64,000 nucleotides of DNA from Pelagibius sp. (GTDB lineage: Bacteria; Pseudomonadota; Alphaproteobacteria; Kiloniellales; Kiloniellaceae), in the NCBI GenBank assembly GCA_028280305.1, contig JANQMC010000034.1:186001-250000 (forward strand). The letters are read 5' to 3'. Position numbers and translations under genes: made by a program. Positions 10,294 through 20,100 of this stretch are shown here, piece by piece; position 1 is the stretch's first letter; each line of letters opens with the position of its first letter. The notes below the pieces were generated by a model. That model ran no database searches. It saw only the letters and a program-made list of their open reading frames with translations, and was not told the DNA's origin.

Positions 10294-11562
10294 ATGAACC
10301 GCTTCGCCCTCAGGCTGTCGACCAGCCTGCTCGCCCTGGGATTGCTGGCAGGGGGGATGGCCGTCAGCCAGGCTTCCGCTGCCGAGGATGTGGAGGTCCT
10401 GCACTGGTGGACCTCCGGCGGTGAAGCCGCCGCCCTGAACGTCCTCAAGAAGGATCTCGAAGGCAAAGGCGTCGGCTGGCAGGATATGCCGGTTGCCGGC
10501 GGCGGTGGCGAACAGGCCATGACCGTGTTGCGCGCCCGGGTGACCGCCGGCAATGCGCCGACGGCGGTGCAGATGCTGGGCTTCGATATCCAGGACTGGG
10601 CCCAGGAAGGCGCACTCGCCGATCTGAATGCATTGGCTGCTGATGAGAATTGGGACCAGGTCGTCCCCGCCGCCTTGCAGCGCTTCGCCAAGCACGACGG
10701 CAAGTGGATCTCGGCGCCGGTGAATGTGCACTCAACCAACTGGGTCTGGGCCAACAAGAAGATCTTCGACGAGTTGGGGATCGCCCAGCCGACTTCCTGG
10801 GACGACCTGGTGGCGGCGCTGAAGAAGATTCAGGACGCCGGTTATACGGCGGTGGCGCATGGCGGTCAGGCCTGGCAGGACGCGACCATCTTCGACGCGG
10901 TGGTCATGAGTGTCGGCGGCCCTGAGCTTTACAAGGCGGCCTTCGTCGATCTCGATCCCGAGGCACTGGGCGGCGCACAGATGCAGGAAGCTTTTCAGCG
11001 CATGGAGACCCTGCGCGGCTTCGTCGACGACAATTTCTCCGGCCGTGACTGGAACCTGGCCTCCGCCATGGTCATCGAGGGCAAGGCCGGCGTCCAGTTC
11101 ATGGGCGATTGGGCCAAGGGCGAATTCCTGAAGGCCGGCCTCAAGCCGGATGAGGACTTCCTCTGCTTCCGTTTCCCGGGCACCCAGGGCACGGTCACCT
11201 TCAACTCCGATCAGTTCGCCATGTTCTCGGTGGGTGACGAGCGGCGTGACGCCCAGGTGAAGCTGGCCTCATCGATCATGGCGCCCTCCTTCCAGTCGGC
11301 TTTCAATGTGGTGAAGGGCTCCGTGCCGGCACGCACGGATGTCTCCGACGCCGACTTCGATGCCTGCGGCAAGAAGGGCATGAAGGAACTGGCGGCGGCC
11401 AGTGATTCCGGCAAGCTTTTCGGCTCCATGGCCCACGGGCATGCGGCACCGGCTTCGGTGAAGAATGCGGTCTACGATGTCGTGACCGCGCACTTCAATG
11501 GCGAGTACGACGCCGCCACTGCGGCGGAGGAACTGGTCAACGCGGTGGACGCCGCGCAGTAA
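10294..11562 (+). CDS. Sugar ABC transporter substrate-binding protein (family 1)
   Basis: A 422-residue periplasmic sugar-binding protein of SBP family 1. Signal peptide residues 1-31 end ASAAE. Family features include [21 protein letters not shown] at the mature N-terminus, [21 protein letters not shown], and [27 protein letters not shown]. It resembles glucose/mannose-type binding proteins in its overall pattern ([26 protein letters not shown]). The ATG at 10294 follows GGGAGGA by 5 bases; a longer frame would include the operator. First gene of a five-gene operon. Confidence 0.93.
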   Translation: MNRFALRLSTSLLALGLLAGGMAVSQASAAEDVEVLHWWTSGGEAAALNVLKKDLEGKGVGWQDMPVAGGGGEQAMTVLRARVTAGNAPTAVQMLGFDIQDWAQEGALADLNALAADENWDQVVPAALQRFAKHDGKWISAPVNVHSTNWVWANKKIFDELGIAQPTSWDDLVAALKKIQDAGYTAVAHGGQAWQDATIFDAVVMSVGGPELYKAAFVDLDPEALGGAQMQEAFQRMETLRGFVDDNFSGRDWNLASAMVIEGKAGVQFMGDWAKGEFLKAGLKPDEDFLCFRFPGTQGTVTFNSDQFAMFSVGDERRDAQVKLASSIMAPSFQSAFNVVKGSVPARTDVSDADFDACGKKGMKELAAASDSGKLFGSMAHGHAAPASVKNAVYDVVTAHFNGEYDAATAAEELVNAVDAAQ

Positions 11563-11579
11563 CCCTGCTTTGACGGGAC

Positions 11580-11605
11580 GGCGCCCGGGTTTCGGCTCGG
11601 GCGCC
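11580..11605 (+). terminator. Intercistronic hairpin after the binding-protein gene
   Basis: GGCGCCCG (11580-11587) and CGGGCGCC (11598-11605) form a perfect 8-bp GC stem with a 10-base loop. No T-run follows, so it is more likely a partial terminator or mRNA-stabilising hairpin that keeps binding-protein transcript in excess of permease transcript. Confidence 0.6.
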
Positions 11606-11647
11606 GATTCTGCCGGTACTCCCCCTCACAAGGCTGCCGTCTTCGCC

Positions 11648-12532
11648 ATGTCGAACCGTTTGCGCGATGCCGCCCAGGACCTGCTGCCGAAACTTGTGCT
11701 GTCGCCGAGCTTCGTGCTGATCCTGATTTTCGTATACGGCTTCATCGTCTTTACCGGCTATCTGTCCTTCACCGATTCGCGCATGCTGCCGTCCTTCGAT
11801 CTGGTCGGCTTCGCCAACTACTTCAAGCTCTTCAGCCTGCGTCACTGGTCGACCGCCCTCAGCAATCTGGCGATCTTCGGCATACTCTACATCGTCATCT
11901 GCACGGTCATCGGGCTGGGACTGGCGATCCTGCTGGATCAGAAGATCCGCGGCGAGGGCGTGCTGCGGCCGATCTTCCTCTATCCCATGGCGCTTTCCTT
12001 CATCGTCACGGGGACCGCCTGGAAGTGGTTTCTCGATCCCGGGATCGGCCTGGAAAACGTAATGCACCTCTGGGGCTGGGAGTCTTTCGAGTTCCGCTGG
12101 ATCAAGGACCGCGACATGGCGATCTACACCATCGTCATCGCCGCGGTCTGGCAGTCCTCCGGCTTTGTCATGGCGATGTTCCTGGCCGGCCTGCGCGGCA
12201 TCGACAACGAGATCCTGAAGGCCGCCCAGATTGACGGCGCCTCGGCCTGGAAACTCTATCGCCGCATCGTCATTCCGATGCTGCGTCCGGCTTTCCTCTC
12301 CGCTTTCGTGGTGCTCGCCCATCTGGCGATCAAGGCTTATGACCTAGTCATCGCGTTGACCAACGGCGGTCCCGGCCGGGCGACGGAGGTGCCGGCGACC
12401 TTCATGTACTCCTACACCTTCACCCGCAACCAGATGGGGGTCGGTGCCTCCTCCGCGGTGATCATGCTGATCATGATCGCCTCCATCATCATTCCCTATC
12501 TCTATAGCGAACTGCGGGAGAAGCGGACATGA
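11648..12532 (+). CDS. Sugar ABC transporter permease (MalF/UgpA type)
   Basis: A 294-residue inner-membrane permease with about six membrane segments starting at residues 14-36. The ABC-binding EAA loop is GIDNEILKAAQIDGASAWKLYRRIVIPML near residue 190. The motif ALTNGGPGRATEVPATFMY is typical of CUT1 permeases. The ATG at 11648 opens MSNRLRDA right before the first membrane segment; the longer frame covers the hairpin and is rejected. Its end overlaps the next permease by ATGA. Confidence 0.93.
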   Translation: MSNRLRDAAQDLLPKLVLSPSFVLILIFVYGFIVFTGYLSFTDSRMLPSFDLVGFANYFKLFSLRHWSTALSNLAIFGILYIVICTVIGLGLAILLDQKIRGEGVLRPIFLYPMALSFIVTGTAWKWFLDPGIGLENVMHLWGWESFEFRWIKDRDMAIYTIVIAAVWQSSGFVMAMFLAGLRGIDNEILKAAQIDGASAWKLYRRIVIPMLRPAFLSAFVVLAHLAIKAYDLVIALTNGGPGRATEVPATFMYSYTFTRNQMGVGASSAVIMLIMIASIIIPYLYSELREKRT

Positions 12533-13410
12533 GCGGCGGCGGCAACGACGTTGCCCTGCGTAGCGGCGCCGTCGCCCGCGCCGTCATCTATGCGGTGCTC
12601 ATCGTCTTTGCGGTCTACTACCTGCTGCCGCTTTTCGTGATGCTGGTGAATTCGGTGAAGCCGCTGGAGGAAATCCGTTCCGGCAACATGCTGGCCCTGC
12701 CCGAGGTCTTCACCTTCGCGCCCTGGGTACAGGCCTGGAGCAAGGCGCAGATCGGTGTCGAGCCCACCGGGCTTTCGCCCTACTTCGTGAATTCCCTGGT
12801 CATGGTGATCCCGGCGGTGGCGCTCTCCACCTTTCTCGGCGCGCTCAACGGCTATGTCCTCACCAAGTGGCAGTTCCGCGGTCATCGCATCGTGTTCGGG
12901 CTGATGCTGTTTTCCTGTTTTATACCGTTTCAGATCGTGCTGATCCCCATGGCGCGTATTCTGGGCATGCTCGGGATTGCCGGGACGACCTGGGGCCTGG
13001 TTCTGGTGCACGTCGTCTATGGCCTCGGCTTCACCACGCTGTTCTTCCGCAACTACTACGATGCCTTCCCGAGCGAGTTGATCCGCGCCGCCACCATCGA
13101 CGGTGCCGGGTTTTTCCGGATCTTCCGGCGCATTCTGCTGCCGTCCTCCGGCCCGATCATCGTGGTGACGGTGATCTGGCAGTTCACCAACGTCTGGAAC
13201 GACTTCCTTTTCGGCGCCTCCTTCGCCGACTTCGACAGTCAGCCGATGACGGTGGCGCTGAACAACCTGGTCTCCTCCTCGACCGGGGTGAAGGAATACA
13301 ACGTTCACTTTGCCGGTGCGATCCTGGCCGCTTTGCCGACCCTGGTCGTCTATGTCGTGTCGGGGCGTTACTTCGTGCGCGGGCTGATGGCCGGCGCGGT
13401 CAAAGGATAA
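12529..13410 (+). CDS. Sugar ABC transporter permease (MalG/UgpE type)
   Basis: A 293-residue CUT1 permease with six predicted membrane segments (first at 17-38, AVIYAVLIVFAVYYLLPLFVML). The EAA loop is SELIRAATIDGAGFFRIFRRILLP near residue 185, and the C-terminal FVRGLMAGAVKG is characteristic of MalG-type subunits. It forms the translocation pore with the preceding permease. Translationally coupled to it through a 4-base overlap. Confidence 0.94.
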   Translation: MSGGGNDVALRSGAVARAVIYAVLIVFAVYYLLPLFVMLVNSVKPLEEIRSGNMLALPEVFTFAPWVQAWSKAQIGVEPTGLSPYFVNSLVMVIPAVALSTFLGALNGYVLTKWQFRGHRIVFGLMLFSCFIPFQIVLIPMARILGMLGIAGTTWGLVLVHVVYGLGFTTLFFRNYYDAFPSELIRAATIDGAGFFRIFRRILLPSSGPIIVVTVIWQFTNVWNDFLFGASFADFDSQPMTVALNNLVSSSTGVKEYNVHFAGAILAALPTLVVYVVSGRYFVRGLMAGAVKG

Positions 13411-13419
13411 GGGATAATC

Positions 13420-14520
13420 ATGGCTTTCCTCGAAATCCGCGATCTCCACAAATCATTCGGCGAGGTCGATGTCCTCAAGGGAATCGATATCGCCATCGAA
13501 GAAGGTGGTTTTCTCGTCCTGGTCGGGCCTTCGGGTTGTGGCAAGTCGACGCTGCTGAACAGTATCGCCGGGCTGGAGACGGTGACGTCGGGGGAGATCC
13601 GCATAGCCGGCCGCGCCGTCAACGATCTGCATCCCTCGCAGCGGGACATCGCCATGGTGTTCCAGTCTTATGCGCTCTATCCCAACATGAATGTGGCGGA
13701 GAACATCGCCTTCGGCCTGGAAATGCGTGGTGTCGCCAAGGCCGAGCGTGAGGCCGCCGTGGCCCGCGTTGCCGAGATGCTGCAGATCGGACCGCTGCTG
13801 AAGCGGCGCCCCGGTCAGCTTTCCGGCGGCCAGCGCCAGCGCGTCGCCATGGGGCGGGCCCTGGTGCGCGACCCGCAGGTTTTTCTCTTCGACGAGCCGC
13901 TGTCGAACCTCGATGCCAAGCTGCGCGTGGACATGCGCACGGAGATCAAGAAACTGCATCAGACCCTCGCCACCACCATCGTCTACGTGACCCACGATCA
14001 GATCGAAGCCATGACCCTGGCGACGCAGATCGCCGTGCTGAAAGACGGTATCCTGCAGCAGGTGGGAACGCCGGATCAGGTTTACTCCAACCCGGCCAAC
14101 ATCTTCGTTGCCGATTTCATGGGCTCGCCCACCATGAACCTGATGCCTGCCAGCCTGCAGCAGGCCAACGGCACGACTTCGGTACAGATCGGCGCGGTCA
14201 GCCTGCCGGTTTCCGAGCCCTCAGAGGCACTGCGTTCCCATGCCGGCCGGGACATCGTTTTCGGGGTGCGCCCGGAGGACGTCACCGACCTTTCAAGCGC
14301 CGACCGCTCGGCCCGCTTCGTCGAAACGCTGGAATGCGGTATCGACGTGGTGGAACCGACGGGCGCCGACAAGTTCGTCGTTACCCGCCTCGGCGAGAAG
14401 GAGGTTACGGCCAGGGTGCGCTCCAGTGAGCGTATTGCCCCCGGCGACCGGGTGCCGTTGGCCTTCAACATGGACAAGGTACATTTCTTTGATCCGCGGA
14501 CCGAGATGCGGATCAACTAG
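13420..14520 (+). CDS. Sugar ABC transporter ATP-binding protein (UgpC/MsmK type)
   Basis: A 366-residue ATPase. Walker A GPSGCGKST (residues 38-46), Q-loop FQSYALYPNM, signature LSGGQRQRVAMGRAL, Walker B VFLFDEPLSNLDAK and the switch His in VTHDQ are all intact. The C-terminal 130 residues form the TOBE/regulatory domain typical of CUT1 ATPases (GVRPEDV). It follows the second permease by 9 bases and energises the same transporter. Confidence 0.95.
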   Translation: MAFLEIRDLHKSFGEVDVLKGIDIAIEEGGFLVLVGPSGCGKSTLLNSIAGLETVTSGEIRIAGRAVNDLHPSQRDIAMVFQSYALYPNMNVAENIAFGLEMRGVAKAEREAAVARVAEMLQIGPLLKRRPGQLSGGQRQRVAMGRALVRDPQVFLFDEPLSNLDAKLRVDMRTEIKKLHQTLATTIVYVTHDQIEAMTLATQIAVLKDGILQQVGTPDQVYSNPANIFVADFMGSPTMNLMPASLQQANGTTSVQIGAVSLPVSEPSEALRSHAGRDIVFGVRPEDVTDLSSADRSARFVETLECGIDVVEPTGADKFVVTRLGEKEVTARVRSSERIAPGDRVPLAFNMDKVHFFDPRTEMRIN

Positions 14521-14539
14521 CGTTGGATAAGGGTTTGCT

Positions 14540-15577
14540 ATGGCATTGAAGGTTGGACTGGTCGGTTACGGACTGGCCGGAAAAGTGTTCCACGCCCCGC
14601 TGTTTCCGGCCGCTGGACTTGACTTGGCGGCGGTCGCCTCCTCCGATAGTGCCAAGGTCCTGGCCGATCATCCCGGTGTTACGGTGCATCCGACTCCGGC
14701 TGCGCTCTTCGCCGATCCGGCGGTTGACCTGGTGGTGCTGGCGACGCCCAGCCCGACCCACCCGGCGTTGATGCTGGAAGCCCTGGCGGCGGGCAAGCAT
14801 GTCGTCTCCGACAAGCCCTTCACCCCCAGCGCCGCGGAGGCCGATCGGGTGATCGCCGCCGCTGCGAAGGCCGGGCGCATCGCCACCTGTTTCCAGAACC
14901 GGCGCTGGGACTCGGACTTTCTGACACTCGGGACACTCATCGAGAGCGGTGAGCTGGGCGAGATCAAGAGCTATCGCGCGCACTTCGAATTCTACAAAGG
15001 CGAGGTCGGCGACCGCTGGCAGGAGCGACCGGCGCCGGGGGTGGGTATCCACTATGATCTCGGCGCCCATCTGATCGACCAGGCACTGCAACTCTTCGGG
15101 CTGCCGGACTGGATCGAGGGGGATCTGGTGATCCAGCGTGCGGGGGGTGAGATCGCCGACGGCTTCCATGCCCGCATGGGCAAAGGCGATCTGCGTATCG
15201 ACCTCTTCGGCAACTACTACGCGCCGGACCATTCGACCCGCTATGCCGTTCACGGCACCCGGGGGTCTTATATGAAGCGCTTCATGGACATCCAGGAAGA
15301 CCAGTTGCGCAGCGGCATGACACCCCTCGACGAAGGTTACGGCATCGAGCCGCAGGATCGTTGGGCAAGAGTGACCACCTATGATGGCAGTGCGGCCTCG
15401 GCCCGCTTCGAGCCGAGCCTTCCCGGCGCCCACCAGCAGTTCTACAGCCTGCTGCGCGAGGCGATCGAAAACGGTAGTCCGCCGCCTGTCCTGGCGGAGG
15501 AAGCGCGCGATACCATCCGCGTCATCGAGGCGATCCGGGAATCGAGTGAAGCCGGCCGGCGGGTAACCTTCGGCTGA
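14540..15577 (+). CDS. Gfo/Idh/MocA family oxidoreductase
   Basis: A 345-residue NAD(P)-dependent sugar dehydrogenase-like protein. N-terminal Rossmann fold: KVGLVGYGLAGKVFHAPLF; the family EKP catalytic motif appears as DKPF at HVVSDKPFTPSAAEAD (residues 88-103), as in YdgJ-like members. The C-terminal substrate domain starts near residue 125. It lies 19 bases after the ATPase gene and ends the operon, so it probably oxidises the imported sugar or a derivative. Substrate unknown. Confidence 0.9.
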   Translation: MALKVGLVGYGLAGKVFHAPLFPAAGLDLAAVASSDSAKVLADHPGVTVHPTPAALFADPAVDLVVLATPSPTHPALMLEALAAGKHVVSDKPFTPSAAEADRVIAAAAKAGRIATCFQNRRWDSDFLTLGTLIESGELGEIKSYRAHFEFYKGEVGDRWQERPAPGVGIHYDLGAHLIDQALQLFGLPDWIEGDLVIQRAGGEIADGFHARMGKGDLRIDLFGNYYAPDHSTRYAVHGTRGSYMKRFMDIQEDQLRSGMTPLDEGYGIEPQDRWARVTTYDGSAASARFEPSLPGAHQQFYSLLREAIENGSPPPVLAEEARDTIRVIEAIRESSEAGRRVTFG

Positions 15578-15593
15578 GTAACGGAACAGATAA

Positions 15594-15666
15594 TGGTGGG
15601 CGCCCTGGGATTCGAACCCAGCCGTGCACGCTAATCCGGCGCTCTACAGGGGTATAAGCCCCGCCC
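15594..15666 (-). pseudogene. Degenerate tRNA-like sequence
   Basis: On the minus strand the 3' part is a convincing tRNA end: T stem CTGGG/CCCAG around the loop TTCGAAT, then acceptor strand GGCGCCC, A and CCA. A D-arm-like TGTAGAGC and a 5' GGGCGGG (5 of 7 acceptor pairs) are present at the right distance, total 73 bases. There is no proper anticodon stem, and the middle is about 3 bases short. It looks like a decayed tRNA or a tRNA fragment left by an integration event, not a working gene. Confidence 0.5.
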
Positions 15667-15798
15667 GCACAACCAGTGCTGACGCCCGCAAAGGGGGACG
15701 TCAGGATATTCGGCCGGTTGTCGCTGCGAAGAAGGGCATGGCCCAGAGGTAGGCTCTGGTGCCGCGTTCTGCAAGAACAAGTTTGGGGACGGCACGGC

Positions 15799-16224
15799 TC
15801 ATGAGCAGCCCGCCGCATGCGTTGGGCGCTCCCAATCGGCCGGCCAGAGTGCCAGGAGCCCGGGCGTGCGTTCGCTGTCGTCGGCGACGGCGAAGCAGGT
15901 GAGGCGCGGGTAGTTGTTGCTGTCGTTGGTGAAATGGCAACTGAGGGACCAATCGCCGAGGTTGCCGACCAAAGGCGCCGCGCCTTCGTGCCCGGAGGGA
16001 TTCATCGCCAGGCGGCCGTCACCGCGTCTGCACGTCTTCAGTTGCAGATGATCGTCCGCCGCGCCAATGCGCAACCAGTCGGTTAGGGGTTTCCCCGCCG
16101 CACCCGGTTCCCGACCGACCATCTCGTAGGTTCCGGCAAAGTATCCGGGTGGTGGGCCTTCCTGCGCCGCAACCGATAGCGGCAGCGAGGTTGCGAGCAT
16201 GAGGGTTGTCAGCAGCGTCTTCAC
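15799..16224 (-). CDS. Small secreted protein of unknown function
   Basis: A 141-residue protein with a clear signal peptide, residues 1-20 (LLTTLMLATSLPLSVAAQ), so probably periplasmic or secreted. The mature part has four cysteines (in LKTCRRGDG, LSCHFTN, LTCFAVAD and the C-terminal GCS) that could form disulphides. No family was recognised. The gene is monocistronic on the minus strand, between the tRNA-like remnant and the response regulator gene. Confidence 0.65.
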   Translation of the reverse strand: MKTLLTTLMLATSLPLSVAAQEGPPPGYFAGTYEMVGREPGAAGKPLTDWLRIGAADDHLQLKTCRRGDGRLAMNPSGHEGAAPLVGNLGDWSLSCHFTNDSNNYPRLTCFAVADDSERTPGLLALWPADWERPTHAAGCS

Positions 16225-16328
16225 GGCACGTTCTATACCTGGATTGGCTTTCCCCCGGCAAGGGCACAGCCGGTGGTCACCTTGTCAGTCGTGCCTTTAT
16301 GGCGATCGGTTCAACAGAGTTTCCCGGA

Positions 16329-17135
16329 TCAATCAGGCACGAAGACCGGCAGAAATCTCAGAGATGGATCCGTCTCGCATTTCACGGCCAGCCGGGCAAT
16401 CAGATTTTCGTTCAACTCGGTTCCGGCGCCGAGCAGCAGTTTGCCGTGGGAGGAGACAAGGTTCTCGGCGACAGTCATGCCCGGCTGGGCATCCTTGTAG
16501 TGGATATTCGTTCGCACCTTGCGTTGGGAGCCGTTCTTGCCCGAGGAAGCCTTCGGGTCATCTTTCGTCTTCAGGGTCCTGGCATTGGCAAGTTTCGCTT
16601 CTCCGTCGCCTTCCGGAGCTTCGGCCTTGGTGTCCGCAGTCTTGTCCTCTGCCGGTGGCGGAGCCGGCGCCGGGATGGCCTCATATTCGGGTTCCGGCTT
16701 CTTCACCACGTTGATAATGTCGTACTCTTCCGGGCTCCGCAGTTTTATCTTGCGCTGCATCGCGACGGCCAGACGTTCACCGAGCTGCGCCTTCGATACC
16801 GGCTTGCCGAGCAAGCCGCTGACGTCCAGGGCACTGGCATACTGCACCACATCCTTATCCGCGTTGCCGGTTATGATCAGAACCGGAAAGTCGCGATCCA
16901 GGGATGTCTTGCCGCTTCGCACGGCTTTCAGGACTTCCAGCCCGGTCTTTCCGTCCATCTGCTGATCCAGAATCAGGGCGCCGTCAACGAATTTCAGCGC
17001 CAGCATGGCTTCGTCGCCGTCCTTGGCCGAATGCGTTTCATAGCCAAGTTGCTGCAGCATCCGCATGACAAGGCTGCGCACGAATTCCTGGTCATCGGCG
17101 ACCAGCACAGTCTTATGCGCTTTGGCGTTCTTCAT
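16329..17135 (-). CDS. Response regulator with REC domain and HD-GYP-N-like tail
   Basis: A 268-residue protein. Residues 8-125 are a receiver domain: VLVADDQ (acidic pair at 14-15), phospho-acceptor Asp57 in LILDQQMDG, Thr in LIITGNAD and Lys in LLGKPVS. A Pro/Ala/Glu-rich linker (about 145-200) leads to a C-terminal 50 residues, PGMTVAENLVSSHGKLLLGAGTELNENLIARL, resembling the small domain that precedes HD-GYP phosphodiesterases; no HD-GYP domain follows. No DNA-binding domain. Its start overlaps the 3' end of the hybrid kinase gene by 23 bases, so the two are almost certainly partners. Confidence 0.85.
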   Translation of the reverse strand: MKNAKAHKTVLVADDQEFVRSLVMRMLQQLGYETHSAKDGDEAMLALKFVDGALILDQQMDGKTGLEVLKAVRSGKTSLDRDFPVLIITGNADKDVVQYASALDVSGLLGKPVSKAQLGERLAVAMQRKIKLRSPEEYDIINVVKKPEPEYEAIPAPAPPPAEDKTADTKAEAPEGDGEAKLANARTLKTKDDPKASSGKNGSQRKVRTNIHYKDAQPGMTVAENLVSSHGKLLLGAGTELNENLIARLAVKCETDPSLRFLPVFVPD

Positions 17136-20100
17136 CGCAAATCAGTCCTGCGTCTTCCAGATAGGATTTCAATCGGTCGGTTTCGGTCTCAAGGGATTTG
17201 ATCAGGTCCTCGGCGCCATCCAGCTCGCCGCTGCCTGCGAGTTTCTCCAGGGTTTCGCAGGTATCTGCCAGACTGTTCGCCATGCCGTAACGGGCGGTTC
17301 CTTTCGCCGCATGGGCCGCTTCGCGCAGGGCTGTCGTGTCTTTATTCTCCAGGGGCTTCTCAAGGGCGGCGAAGGAGGTCTGCCAACTTCTAAAGAAGTC
17401 GGATATCAGGGCATCCAGCGTCTCGGGATCGTCTTCGCCCAGCAGTTCCGCCAGGGCTTCCCGGTTGATCGGCGGTGCGGCCTCGCTTGAAGGTTCCTGT
17501 GCGGCCTCTTCCGGCAATGCACATTCCTCCGCCTCGGAGGGGGCTTCCTCCAGATCCTTCTCTGACGCCTTCCACCATTTCTGTATCGTGGCGGAGAGTT
17601 CGGAAAGGCTTGCAGGCTTCGAGAGGTAGGCGTTCATACCGGCGTCGTAACAGCGCTGTGCATCGCCGCTTACGGCGTTGGCCGTCAGGGCAATGATGGC
17701 GCAGGGCTTGCCGCCGCCAGATTCCCTTTCGCGGATGGCACGGCTCAAGTCGAAACCGTCCATGATCGGCATCGAGCAGTCGGTGATGACCATGTCATAG
17801 CTGCTGCGTTCCATGAACTCCAGCGCCTCCTGGCCATGTTCAGCGATATCGCAGTCGATGCCCATCCGGCGAAGTTGGCGGCGCAGCACCATCTGGTTCA
17901 TCGGCTGGTCTTCTGCAATCAGGATCCTGGGTGCTTCACCATCTTCAAACAGACGGTTTTCGACTGGAGCGCTGATGTTCTGCACCTCGGCTGCCGGTGG
18001 TGTCACCCGCTCCTCACCGCGGATCGCGTGGGAGAGGTTTGATGCGGTGAGCGGCTTGGTGACGAGGTCCAGATCTTTGAAGAAAAGAGCTGCGCGGCGG
18101 CGGTCTGGGTCATAGCGCGAGGCCGCGACCAGGATCTGGTCGAAGGTTTTGCCGTGTTGTCTAAGAAACGCATTCATGCCGAACTGCGCTGAGTCCCAAT
18201 CTATAACAAGGGTCATTCGCCTGCCGTCACTCGCTTGGTTCACATCGGCAATCGCTGCAGGGTCGGTGGTCTGCAAAACCTCCGCACCGGCCGCCGTGAG
18301 GCCATTCGCGAGATCGTCGGGAAAATCGCCGGTCGGAAAGAGCAGAACGATACGGTCGCCGCTCAGGTCCTGTACGGCGTCAATGCTCCACTCCACAACT
18401 TCGACGGGGAGGGAGGCCACGAAACTGCTGCCTTCGCCGGGCTGCGCGTAGCAGGAGATTTCACCTTCGTGAAGCTCAAGCAGCCGCTGCGCGATGGTCA
18501 AGCCGAGACCGGTGCCGCCGAAGCTGCGGCTGGTCGAGTCTTTTTCCTGGCCAAAGGGTTTGAACAGGTCTGCCGCCTTTTCAGGGTCGAAGCCGGTGCC
18601 GGTATCGTCCACCGAGAAGCGCAGACGGGCCTGACTGTTGCCGGTCTTCTCGGCCGAGAGATAGATGCCGATGCGCCCATTCCCGGTGAACTTGATGGCA
18701 TTGCCGACGAGGTTCGCGAAGACCTGCCGCAGGCGCATTTCATCCGCCACGACGATCTGCGGCACATTGGTGTCGACGACGGTGTAGAGATCGACGCCTT
18801 TGTCCTTGGCCGCGGCCAGGAAAATCGACTGGATATTTTCGATCATTGCGCCGGGGTCGAACTCGACCATGTCGAGAACCAGTTCGTCGGCTTCGATCTT
18901 GGAAAAATCCAGAGTATTGCCGATGACCCCGAGCAGGGCCTTGCCGGCGCTCATGGAGGCATCCACGAGTTCCGACTGCTCATGCTCCAGCGGCGTGTCG
19001 CCCAGAAGCTCAAGATTGGCGATGACGCCGGAAAGAGGCGTGCGCAGTTCATGGCTCATGTGCGCCAGGAAGGCAGATTTCGACCGGGATGCCTGTTCAG
19101 CCGCCTCGCGCAGCCGGGTCGAGCGGTAGTCCGAGACGATCCGGGTAATCGCCTGGACGATTGGGCCGAGTTCTTCTGCCAGGGCCTCATCATAGCCACC
19201 CTCGCGGTTCGCCAGGGCGACCTCGCCGAGAATCTCGTAATCCTGGGCCAAGGGCAGGATCATGACATTGTCCATCGCCAGATGCCCGCAGGGCACGCCG
19301 GTGGATGCCGGGTGGCTTTTCGGATTGTTGGCGATCAGGGTCTTGCCTTCGCGAAGGGGCACACCGCGCAGGTTGTCGATGTTGCGGAACTCCATACCGC
19401 CCCTGCTGACGCTGTCGTACCAACGGCGCGTTTCATCGTCCCAGGAGATGTCTGATATCGCCAGGCTGAGCAGGTAGGGGCGGCCTTCCTCGTCCTCCAG
19501 CTTCTCCGCGATCAGGCCGTAGGCGGACCCGCTGAGGTCCAAGATCTTTTCCAGAAGCTTTTCGAAAGAGTCTCTGTTGCGGGTCTGATTGAGATAGATC
19601 GAGTGGGCGTCGTTGACGGCGGACAAGATCGCGGTGCGGCGCTGATCGCGCTTGGCCAGCCGTACCTGTTCCGTGACTTCGATCAGTGAGGAGCGGATCG
19701 CCAGCTTGTTACCCCAGTCGATCCTTTGCGAGGCGATGTCGACAAAGATGGCCTCGCCATCGACCCGTCGGCCGGGTGTGCGCCTTTGTGTCGATGGTTG
19801 GCCGCTTTCCTTGATCTTGCGCCACTCCGCCCTTGTCTGGTTGTGCAGATCTTCCGGAATGAAGTCGATCAGCGAACGCCCGCGCAGCTCGGTGCCATGA
19901 TGCAATCCCAACATCTGTGCCGTTGCGTCATTGGCAAAAAGAACAAGGCCGGTGTCGTGGATGACAACGCCGTCGCTGGCATCTTCAATCAAGCCGCGAA
20001 AGCGGCGCTGAAGCTCGTTATCTTTTTCCTGGTGACGGTAAAAATTCAGAAGCAGTGCTGTCAGAGCGCCGAGAGAAGCAATCAGCACCAGGCCGAGACC

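Noticed and set aside
15594-15666. Functional tRNA gene
   Set aside because: No anticodon stem can be formed and the acceptor stem has two mismatches.
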